From the NCBI GenBank assembly GCA_030704615.1, contig CM060731.1, forward strand, positions 75,496,756 to 75,560,755: a stretch of DNA of 64,000 nucleotides, read 5' to 3'. The notes under the pieces are model-generated. The model saw only the letters and a program-made list of their open reading frames with translations, made no database searches and was not told the origin of the DNA. The stretch comes from Takakia lepidozioides. Taxonomy: Eukaryota > Streptophyta > Takakiopsida > Takakiales > Takakiaceae. This document shows, one piece after another, positions 55,585 to 64,000 of the stretch. A program made the translations under genes and the position numbers. Every line of letters begins with the position of its first letter. Position 1 is the first letter of the stretch.

Positions 55585-56568
55585 GTGCAGGGTAATGAAG
55601 GGACTTTGGCCGAAGTAATATGCCAATCCAAAGCTGAGATTACCATTGGACAGCTATTGGCTGTGGCACCTCATTGTAGGCACAGGTTGTATCAAGCAAT
55701 CAATCAGATTGCTCATGTGACAGAGAACACAGACCTGAGCAGTAAGGTGACAAGTTATAATGTGAAGCCTGAAGGGCCGAAAACAGTCATGGACTTTAAT
55801 GATGATTCTATGTCAGTAATCCAATTGAGAATTGGAAGCACAAACTTGACTGATGTACTGATAGATGGGGGCTCAGGAGTGAATATTATAATAGATCAAT
55901 TAAGGCAGAAGCTTGGTCTAAGTAACATGAAACCAGCCCCATTCACAGTAACAATGGCAGATCAAAGGAGTGTACAGCCATTAGGCTTGATAAGAGGAGT
56001 TAAGATACAGATTCAGAAGATGATATTTAAGATCACAGTGACTGTGTTGAAAATGGATGATGTCATGGAAGCTTACTCCTTATTGCTGGGTCGGCCATGG
56101 CTGAAACAGGCCAAGATATTCCATGACTGGAATTCCCAGTTACTAACTGTGCATGATGGGAAGCACAAGATACAAGTCACCACTAAGAAATCTAGTAGGC
56201 TACCTGCTACCAGAAGACCTCGTGGAGTCAGAGAGTATGACTGGAGGGGAAGACTTGATGAGGAGCAGGAAGCTACCATGTTTGCTGCACACCCAGAGTG
56301 GGAGCAGGTTGCAGAAATGCAACTGGGAGGTCTGAGTTGCTTTAAAGGTATCTGTTGTGGTGCAGTAACAGCAACACCAATTGAGGGGAAAACAAGTAGT
56401 TACCCACCACATTTCTATGAAGAAAAAGAGGGAGAAATAGAAATCCTAGAAGAACCAGCCACTGTGAGTTTACAAGATGAAGTAGTGGTTGGATGGATAA
56501 TCACAGCTGAAGAGCAGGTGATAGAAGTGAATGTGGGAACTGAGGAGGAACCAAGAATGGTGAAGTAG
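55585..56568 (+). pseudogene. Gypsy protease domain with long acidic linker
   Basis: VLIDGGSGVNIIIDQLRQKL holds the aspartic-protease site as D-G-G-S rather than D-T-G-A, a form common in plant non-chromodomain gypsy lineages. AYSLLLGRPWLKQAKIFHDW is the second conserved strand (LLGRPWL). After it come about 120 acidic residues with no known domain. The frame is open for 327 codons and ends just before RT. Intact as a domain. Confidence 0.75.
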
Positions 56569-56599
56569 GGGCTGACGATGATGTATTGCTTGGAGCTAT

Positions 56600-57230
56600 G
56601 AAGATCTGAAAGGGATACCACCTGAGATCTGCCAGCATAAGATTGAACTGGAACCAGGGTCAATACCAATCAAACAGGCAAGGTACAGGATGAATCCCAA
56701 CTATACACAGAAGGTTGGGGAAGAGATCAAGAAGTTGGCTGAGGCTACGTTCATATACCCGATAGAGTATACAACTTGGCTATCACCCATTGTGATAGTT
56801 CCCAAGAAGAATGACAAACTGAGAGTTTGTGTGAACTATAAGAAGTTGAATGCTTGTACGAAGAAAGATCCCTTTCCTTTGCCATTCACAGAAGCTGTAC
56901 TGGACACTGTGGCAGGCCATGAGATGTATTCATTCATAGATGGCTTCAGTGGGTATAACCATGTGTAAGTAGCGGAAGAAGACCAGGGGAAGACAGCTTT
57001 CATCACAGACTGGGGTACTTATGCATACAAAGTCATGCCATTTGGACTTTGTAATGCACCAACAACTTTCCAGAGAGTGATAAATGAATCTTTCCATGAG
57101 TATTTGGATGATTTCATGCAAGTGTTTTTAAATGACTTTAGTGTGTACAGCTCTAAGAATGAGCACTTGCAAAAGTTGGAATTAAAGTTTGGCCAGATGC
57201 AGGATGAGAGGTCTTGGTCTGAATCCAGAA
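56600..57230 (+). pseudogene. Gypsy reverse transcriptase, catalytic Asp replaced
   Basis: IPPEICQHKIELEPGSIPIK and QARYRMNP lead into TWLSPIVIVPKKNDKLRVCV, NYKKLNACTKKDPFPLPFTE and GHEMYSFIDGFSGYNHV, a stop, then VMPFGLCNAPTTFQRVI. The catalytic box reads QVFLNDFSVY, so the first Asp of the YxDD box is Asn. The domain ends at HLQKLELKFGQMQDERSWSE, where the next 1.5-2 kb of a normal element is missing. Confidence 0.8.
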
Positions 57231-57613
57231 AATTTATGGTATGGAAGCTTTACTTCCAGTGGAATTCTTGTTACCTACCATGAGAACTGAATGGGGAAGG
57301 AGAATGGAATTGGAGGATTCAATCAAAGTGCTGATGCAGCGGATAACATGACCAGAATTCAGATGAAGAGAAATGATCAGTTTGATGAAGGTAAATTGAA
57401 GACTTTTAAGACAGGTGATTTGGTACTGTGGTTGCAGAAGAAGGGAAAGATTAAAGCTTCTAAGCTTAAGTCACCATGGAAAGGACCTTATGTCATACAG
57501 AAGATGTATGATAACAACACAACCATGTTACAAACCATTAACAAAGAGATGCTTGGAAGAGTCAATGCCAGTAAGTTGAAGGGATACAATGGTATCCATG
57601 ATAAACCATTGCA
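57231..57613 (+). pseudogene. Gypsy integrase C-terminal end
   Basis: YGMEALLPVEFLLPTMRTEW matches the integrase C-terminal region (AYGMEAVLPVE in the family) and continues with KRNDQFDEGKLKTFKTGDLV and KLKSPWKGPYVIQKMYDN, the GPF/Y module. No integrase core precedes it, so it has been fused by deletion to RT. Confidence 0.75.
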
Positions 57614-57648
57614 GCATGATTTGCATCTTGACAAATTCCCCTTGTTAT

Positions 57649-58258
57649 GGATTTGGCTTGGAAAGAATTCAGTCCTCCAGAGTCTTTGGCACATTATTAC
57701 CAAATCATGCGCATCTGGTTGCCAGTGGCAACTCGGACTAAGGTTCTTCCGACTAACTGACCCATTGAAGATCACCATTTTGCGAGGTACTGGTTTGAGG
57801 CAGGCACCGTGCTGAAGGAATTAATTGTCTTCCAGATTGTTCATGAGTACATCTACACCAAGACCAAGGAGGTACCTAGTTTGGTCATGGGTTGTGGGCT
57901 ATACTATGCTGCTTGTTTCATTTCACGCTATCACGTTGAGCAGCAAAAGATGCAGATGCGATTTCAGAATTATTCCAAGTCTGAGGATCATTGGGTGTTA
58001 CCTTCAGTTCCATCCCATACATATTTGTATGATGTGAAGATCATGCTGCAGAAGGATCCCCAACTTCGTTCTTGGTTCAATTTTGCTTTCGACAACTTGG
58101 CCAAGGAAAATTTGGGTCTTGATCACATTTTTTCTAAGGGACATGAAGCCAGGAAATGGTTACACTGTTCTAATGTCATTGGCACACCCCTCACCTATAC
58201 AGACAAGGAACCTGCATGTCGCGCACCTCACTTCGGTAAGCTCACCTTCAAGTCATAG
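57649..58258 (+). CDS. Unassigned ORF downstream of gypsy (possible additional ORF)
   Basis: Not recognised. One frame runs DLAWKEFSPPESLAHYYQIM, a single TGA, FARYWFEAGTVLKELIVFQI, CGLYYAACFISRYHVEQQ, PSVPSHTYLYDVKIMLQKD, WFNFAFDNLAKENLGLDH to a TAG at 58256-58258. Composition is protein-like, and it follows the gypsy integrase end in the same direction. Several plant gypsy lineages carry an extra ORF after integrase, which would fit here. Alternatively it is a captured host fragment. The single stop and absence of a start codon make activity unlikely. Confidence 0.4.
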
Positions 58259-58259
58259 T

Positions 58260-59799
58260 TACTCGTTTTGATGCGCGCGCCTAATTCCCAAACTGGCCAT
58301 CGGGCCAACTCGGAGCTTCGGCTGCTCACCGGGACATAACGGTCCTCCTTTACTCCTCCACGAGACCCTCTCTCAATTTGGGCCAAGTGGAAATTCCCTT
58401 TGGTCGATGGCAGTCCAGAACAGCTCCCCACACCTTGGTCGCTTTCCGGCTCGCACGCTTACTCACTAGTTTTTGGTCACCCACGGGCTTGCACCGTTCT
58501 CGGGTTTACTACTCCCTATATATACTTCTGTGACTATCTGCGGGGGTTTCACAAACAACCCAGTCATTTTATGGCGAAGCACCACGACACCCGGTGATGA
58601 GTCGCGGTGAGTCTTGGCCACCCACCACGGCCCCAATGGACCGTGATTAGTCCCAAGACTCCCCACGACTCCCACCACAAGGTCTCCGCCCCATGGTGAG
58701 TCCTATGCCACCCCCACTAAGACCCACTAAGCTACCACCACTCCTCGTGGACCCACCCCCACCGCATGAACCCGGTGTGCGGGGCTCCACCTAGTGAGCG
58801 CCTCCGCCTCCTTGAGTGCCTTGGGCACTCAAGGGTGCTTCAGCCCCCGTACCTATTGTTGTCACTGCCCCCACAGGGGCAACCCCTCTTGTGTCCCGAC
58901 CCCTGCCCCCAAGGCAAAGGGCCGCGACACACACCCCTACCAACAGGGAGTCGATGTCCTCATCGACTTGTCCATTTTGTAGAAACGAACATCCAAGTTG
59001 TGGCGTCCCACATCAAGGAGTTTGTTCCCGTACCATGGCGTCCCATGGCAAAGAACCAAACCCCCACTTGACTCTACTCTCCACTAGCTAGTTCGGCCGA
59101 CTTCCTCCAAGTCCCGGCCAAGGGTGGAGCCTCTCAAGCTCCACCCAGTGCACTCTTCTTGGCCTACTTCAAGGCCAAGGAATGATCCTCCCCGAGGATC
59201 GAATCGCCTTACTGCAACAACATTGCTTGCGACCGCTCATGATGCCACTGTTGGCATCACCTTGAGCAAGGGTTCACCTTGAACCCTTTTTTACTAGGAA
59301 GATAACCTTGAACCAACCGTGCGCCCCAATCACTACAATTGGGTCCGCGTTGGAATGCTGGCCTGAGGTACGGGAACACGCCGAAGCCGCACTACGACTT
59401 CGTCCCGAGGCTACACGATTATAGTACGTGAACGGAAGCACGTAGCTTCCGGGTTAGCCCGCACTACAAGGCAACCCCCTCGGTAGTGCAGTTATAGTAT
59501 GCACACGCGTCAGGTGCGCACTAGCACGTGAACTCCCAAAGAAGGCGCAAGTTTCCTTGCCCCTTGGATGGGAGTCACCCGATTTCGGCACTACGCAAAC
59601 ACACGATTAATCCAATTTACCTCTCCCACTTTTGTAAGCTAGCATGCATTCTACACACTAGCCAACCATACCATGCATCACCATTCCAAACAAAATAGGA
59701 AACACAACATTTGGAAACCATTTCATTTATAACAAAATTTGTACAACACAAGTTTTTGCAATCGGATTCCTGAGCTAGCTAAGTCGGACTAAGCATGCA
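58260..59799 (-). repeat. Probable 3' LTR region of the minus-strand gypsy element (inner end firm, outer end approximate)
   Basis: On the minus strand a polypurine run GTGGGGGAGGAA (about 59812-59801) is followed by TGCATGCTTAGTCC, the expected PPT-LTR junction at about 59799. The outer end is not fixed. The region is GC-rich with ACCCAC/CCACC words and several open frames with no domain. Confidence 0.4.
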
Positions 59800-59833
59800 T
59801 TTCCTCCCCCACGCTCCAAGGTTGATGTCCCCA

Positions 59834-60232
59834 TCAACGCTTCTTCCGCTTTTGAGATCGCCCTTCGAAAGCTGCAACCGCCTCGGATGCGTTTCCCATT
59901 TCTGAGGCACGCACCCAAGTTGCCTCCACTTGATGATAGCCCTTCCATTTCACGAGATACTCCGTTTCTTGATTCTTGAACCTCCTCGACTTAAGCACTG
60001 CCTCCACCTTGTACTCAGGTTCATTTTCATGATCCAACAGCACAGGTGGTGGACGCAACATTTGATGCCGATTCGGACGCGCTTTATCTTTGAAGTAAGG
60101 CTTCAAAAGGGAGACGTGGAATACCGGATGCACCTTGCTGTTTGCCAGCAGCTCCAATTCATACACATCCTCATTCATAACCTTCCGGATGCAAAAGGGT
60201 CCCGCATACAAAGATACGAACATCGGACTCAC
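59834..60232 (-). pseudogene. Gypsy chromodomain
   Basis: PVFHVSLLKPYFKDKARPNR linker, then YKVEAVLKSRRFKNQETEYL and VKWKGYHQVEATWVRA, a full chromodomain, ending in a basic tail SQKRKKR. It would direct integration to marked chromatin. Intact as a domain. Confidence 0.85.
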
Positions 60233-60244
60233 TTCCGGAGGTAG

Positions 60245-60931
60245 TCAAAAATTCTTGATGTTCAACCAGACCTCCGTGCCTGCCTCAAACTTAACTTCCC
60301 TCCGCTTCTGATTCGTCTGTCGTTCATACTGTTTCCTAGCTTTGGCAATGTTGTACTTTGCGAGCTTCAACAAACGCTCGTGTTCTTCCAGCACCGCCGC
60401 TGCTGCTGGTTCCTCAATATCCTGGGCAGCCCAACTTGTTGGCACCAGAAGTGCTTTTCCATAGACCAATACGAAAGGGGAAACTCCCGTTACGGAGTGT
60501 TTTGTGTTATTATAACAAAACTTTGCCGCATCCAAGTGCTCCACCCAGTCTGATTGGTCTGCCGACACATAATTCCGCAAGATCTGCTTCACCACGGAAT
60601 TCAATCTTTCCGTTTGGCCGTCCGTCGTAGGTCGGAAGGCGGTGCTCATCTTGAACCTCGTCCCCATTTTCTTCCAAAGTGCCCTCCAAAATTTACTTGT
60701 AAACTTTGGATCGCGGTCCGAGACAATATCCTTCGAGAGTCCATGATGCTTGAAGACATGGGCGAGGTAAAGTCGCCCAGTCTCCTGCGCCGTTGTCGTC
60801 TCCTTGGTGGGGATGAAATGGCCCATTTTACTGAACCTATCCACCACCACCATGATTGCATCGAATCCTTTTGACAGCGGCATAGCAGTCATGAAATCCA
60901 TTGAGACACTTTCCCAAGACCCCTCTGGCAT
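60245..60931 (-). pseudogene. Gypsy integrase core
   Basis: A clean 228-codon frame with all three catalytic acids: SMDFMTAMPLSKGFDAIMVV (D), KDIVSDRDPKFTSKFWRALW (D) and FRPTTDGQTERLNSVVKQIL (E). The C-terminal part (KFEAGTEVWLNIKNF) is the DNA-binding module. A stop at 60245 separates it from the chromodomain frame. Confidence 0.9.
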
Positions 60932-61048
60932 CGGTAAGGGTTGTAACAGCCCCGCTTGCTTTTTGTACTCGCTCCGGTTTTGTTGGCATGTGGTGTATGT
61001 TTTGACATACTCCTCGGCCTCCTCCCTCAGTTTGGGCCAAAAATACTT

Positions 61049-61818
61049 TTATTTCAAGAGTGCCGCGGTGCGCTTGGCTCCGCCGTGGCCCACAAGCGGG
61101 CCATCATGGCATTCTCTCAAGAGACTATCTCTGATCCCTCCCTTCGGCACGTAGAGACGCTTTTGCTTGTACCGGAGCAGTCCATTTTGCAAGTGGAACT
61201 GCAATTTAACCTCCATCCTCAAGTCCCGCATCACGGACTTCGCCATCTCATCCTTCCGGTAAACCTTTCGGATCTTCCTTTGGAGCGCCGTCTCGCCCCT
61301 GTACACCAACATGAGCTGTTGCTTTCTACTTAAAGCATCGGCCCACCACATTGTCCCGTCCTGGTTTGTACTGGATATCCACGTCAAACACTGCCAAAGT
61401 GTCTTGCCACCTAAGTTGTTTTGGGGACAACTTAGGCTGTGTGGCAAAATACTTCACCGTGACATTGTCTGTGAACACCTTCACCGGGTTGGAACCAACA
61501 TAGTGGCGCCCACCGTCACTCCACTTCATTCAGTTTCTTACTTTCGTAAGCCACCGAACATCCATCCTGCATGAACACACCTCCAATTGCAAAGTCCGAC
61601 GCATTTGTATGAATCTCAAATGGACGGTCGAACTCCGGGATTTTGAGGACTGGAGCTTCCGCCATCCGCTGCTTCAACTTGGCAAAAGCTTGGCCACAAA
61701 AGGTGTTCCATACCCATACCTTGGACTTAAACAGAAGGTCTAACAGCGGCCCCGTGATCTTGGCGAAATTTCTCACATACTTTCGGTAATAGGAGGCGAG
61801 TCCTAGGAAGGATCGCAC
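61049..61818 (-). pseudogene. Gypsy RNase H and integrase zinc region
   Basis: MRSFLGLASYYRKYVRNFAK and EIHTNASDFAIGGVFMQDG hold the RNase H start (catalytic Asp in NASDFA). KVFTDNVTVKYFATQPKLSP and VDIQYKPGRDNVVG end it. CHDGPLVGHGGAKRTAALL is the integrase HHCC region. Three frames are used, so two slips are present. Confidence 0.8.
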
Positions 61819-61903
61819 TCCTGGGAAGTCGGAGGCTCCCAGTCAAAGATCGCCCTCACCTTTCTGTCATCCATTTTGATCCCATCCTATGTAATCACAT
61901 GCC

Positions 61904-62878
61904 CTAGGAACTCCACTTTTGCACTTTTGTGACCCCGAATTCGTATTTTGAAGCTTTGGCATACAGCTTCCCTTCCCGCAATTTCTGGAACACCCTTTTG
62001 AGGTGCTCCAGGTGCTCTTCCTTTGTTTTTGAGTACACCAAGATGTCGTCGATGAACACGATCACAAAGTCATCCAACCACTCCTGGAAAAGGTTGTTCA
62101 TTAGCGTGCTAAAGGTTGCAGGTGCGTTGGTGAGCCCAAAAGGCATCACCAGGAACTCATATGAACCATATCTTGTCTAGCAGGCGGTCTTCTCCTCATC
62201 TCCTTCCGCCACTCGGATTTGATGGTAGCCGAAGCGCAAATCGATCCGGCTAAAATACTTCGCTCCTGCCAACCGATCGAAGAGGTCGTTGATCCTTGGC
62301 AAAGGGTACCGGTTCTTGATAGTCACCTTATTCAGAGCCCTGTAATCGACACACATCCGCAGCGTCCCATCCTTCTTGTCTGCGAATAGCACCGGGGCAC
62401 CGTAAGGTGACTTACTCGGCCGGATGTACCCCTTTGACATTAGATCCTTGAGCTGAGCCTTCAGCTCGACCAACTCTCTGTGGCTCAACTGGTAGGGCGC
62501 CTTGGCAGACGGCTCCGATCCCAGTATCACCTCAATCTTGTGGTCAACTCTTCTTCGCGGTGGCAAGACTCTTGGTAAATCCTCCGGCATCACATCCTGG
62601 TATTTCTCCAAGATCCCCTTGATCCAATCTGGGCTCGGCTCCCTATCGCCTTCTCCCTCCACTTGTCTTACGTAAAGCAAAAACTGGGGCTCGTGTGGCT
62701 CCTCCACGGCCCACTCCTTTGCTGACAGCAGGTTTATTTGCCCTCCCACTGGGTTGGGCATTTCTGACACTCGTAAAATTTTGCCACCATTCCCACACGG
62801 TAGCGTGACTACTCTCTTGCGGCCATCTATAACCGCTCCTGATTTGCTCCAAAAGGTCATCCCCAAAATGAGATCCAC
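61904..62878 (-). pseudogene. Gypsy reverse transcriptase
   Basis: [20 protein letters not shown] (end of protease) leads to [63 protein letters not shown] stop at 62177 is followed by [20 protein letters not shown] and [16 protein letters not shown] with the catalytic FIDD box intact. One stop and a 27-base gap between frames are the only breaks. Confidence 0.9.
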
Positions 62879-64000
62879 TCCATCGATCTCGCAAATGGTG
62901 AAGTTCTCACGTCCCTCCTAACCCCCCAGCTGAAGAGGAACATCGAACACCAACCTCGTCGCCAATTGTGATTCTCCTTTGGCAGAACGCACTTCAATGG
63001 AGCCGACACACTTGTCGGGAGCCCCAGCTTCCGTGTCGTTGCCGGTGTCATGAAGGAGTGCGACGCTCCTGTGTCCACCAACAATGACACGTTAGTTCCG
63101 GAAATTATCCCACTCACGAACATTAACTGACTCCCTTTTTGCAAGGCACCAATTTTTTTATACAACTCACAAGAGTAGTTGCCTACCTTGCAAGTCTTGG
63201 CGACCACTGCCTCCACCAAGCGGCTGATGGAATCTTCGGACAACTCCATGGTCGACCGAGTTATGTTCAATTGTCGGGGTTTCGCGCACTTCTTAGCCAT
63301 GTGCCCGGGCTCCCCGCAATTAAAGCACACTCCATCGAAGGTCGCTTTCTGTCCGCCATAAGCCGCCGCACCTGATTTTCCTTTCGGAGCACCGGGTGCC
63401 GCCTTGACATGTGAAGGCCCTCCCTTCGATGTCCATGTGCCATTGTTGCCGTGTGGCCTATCCCACTTCTTTTCCGGTCGGAAAGAGTCACCCTCCCGCC
63501 GGGTCTTCTTGTGGTTCAGCTCCGTATGGCCTTGTCTTTCGCCCCTAGGGACATCCGAGAAACATTCAGCCCTTTCAATTGCCTCATTCAAAGTCTTAGG
63601 TGGCTTCTGAACCTCCAACTTCCACCTGGCCCATGGGGCTAGTCTCGTCACAAAGTTGAAGACCATTTCTGATTCTGCCATGTCCGCGACTTCGAGCAAC
63701 AGCACATTGAAAGCCTGAACATATCCCCGAATATCATCCATTTGCTTCAAATTCCTCATCTTGTCCCGGGCGAGCCAAGATGCGTTAAGGGGCTCAAATT
63801 GTCTTTTCATAAGTTCCTTGAACCTACTCCAGCTCAATGTTTATGGGATTGGACCTTGGTCGTGAAGGCGTTTCTGCCACCATTGTTGAGCATAGCCCCT
63901 CAAATAGGTGGGAGCCACTTCCACTCGATCCTCGTCACTCAACTTGGTCGCCCGGAAGTACTGCTCTAGCTCCAAGAGCCAGGTGTTGAGTGCCTTCCGA
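62857..64000 (-). pseudogene. Gypsy gag, zinc knuckle and protease (5' end outside window)
   Basis: From the edge: KALNTWLLELEQYFRATKLS and GYAQQWWQKRL, a stop, then a 326-aa frame with WSRFKELMKRQFEPLNASWL and RGYVQAFNVLLLEVADMAES (retrotransposon gag), one knuckle CFNCGEPGHMAKKC, and the protease VSLLVDTGASHSFMTPATTR (canonical DTGA). The frame slips after LPKENHNWR and protease/linker sequence continues in the RT frame. Confidence 0.85.

Larger units (their letters stand above)
53918..57613 (+). mobile_element. Ty3/gypsy element with internal deletion
   Basis: Gag, three zinc knuckles, protease, RT, then directly the last part of integrase. RNase H and most of integrase are deleted at about 57230. 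Gag and protease are comparatively well kept. No chromodomain and an acidic protease linker set it apart from the other gypsy copies. No LTRs recognised. Confidence 0.8.
59834..64000 (-). mobile_element. Ty3/gypsy chromovirus, minus strand, running off the right edge
   Basis: Reading right to left: gag, zinc knuckle, protease, RT, RNase H, integrase, chromodomain, then the polypurine tract. Frames are longer and less broken than in the other gypsy copies, so this is a younger insertion. The gag N-terminus and 5' LTR lie beyond 64000. Confidence 0.9.

Noticed and set aside
58766-59091. Overlapping frames in the GC-rich 58.8-59.1 kb stretch
   Set aside because: Several frames are open at once because of GC-rich composition in a probable LTR; no domain seen.

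Overview
This is a nuclear land-plant sequence that is almost entirely transposable elements and their debris, with few host genes. Evidence for a plant: several pentatricopeptide-repeat (PPR) fragments, a GNA-type bulb lectin, GT-AG introns, and plant-style Ty1/copia and Ty3/gypsy chromodomain elements. The PPR style, a gypsy element resembling the Tcn1-like chromoviruses known from non-seed plants, and a Plavaka-type transposase suggest a fern, lycophyte or bryophyte rather than a flowering plant. That placement is inference; the species cannot be read from the sequence.

Layout. 0-1 kb: SWIM zinc-finger fragment. 2.7-3.6 kb: SINE-like head, bulb-lectin gene (-), small hairpin element. 5.0-6.5 kb: 3' end of a gypsy chromovirus with LTR, then an unassigned broken gene (-). 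8.4-13.1 kb: decayed copia element split by a PPR-containing insert. 14.0-15.5 kb: intact 483-aa orphan gene (-), the best host-gene candidate. 18.1-21.6 kb: nine-exon Plavaka-like transposase gene with one frameshift. 21.6-26.3 kb: unassigned exon-like pieces, a PPR fragment and a G-rich tract. 27.13-28.13 kb: non-autonomous hAT element with perfect 8-bp target-site duplication. 28.56-29.44 kb: foldback element. 29.4-33.8 kb: AT-rich, essentially no genes. 33.8-40.5 kb: two copies of one gypsy chromovirus in opposite orientation. 40.9-48.2 kb: broken hAT (DUF659) transposase gene between two large arrays of short perfect hairpins. 48.2-48.95 kb: AGTGGT-motif repeat with a 317-bp duplication. 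51.6-52.9 kb: PPR-derived repeat family. 53.08-53.92 kb: CACTA-like terminus or MITE rich in AGTGGT/ACCACT. 53.9-57.6 kb: internally deleted gypsy element followed by an unassigned ORF. 58.3-64 kb: gypsy chromovirus on the minus strand running off the right edge.

The most unusual structure is the 40.9-48.2 kb locus: about 60 copies of a GCGACCGCC...GGCGGTCGC palindrome flank a hAT transposase gene on both sides, and promoter-like TATA modules are duplicated inside the right array. The transposase itself carries two perfect tandem duplications (82 and 193 bp), both shifting the frame. A second hAT family in the window also carries arrays of short symmetric motifs (GGAACC/GGTTCC). This suggests arrays of symmetric sites are a shared feature of hAT elements in this genome.
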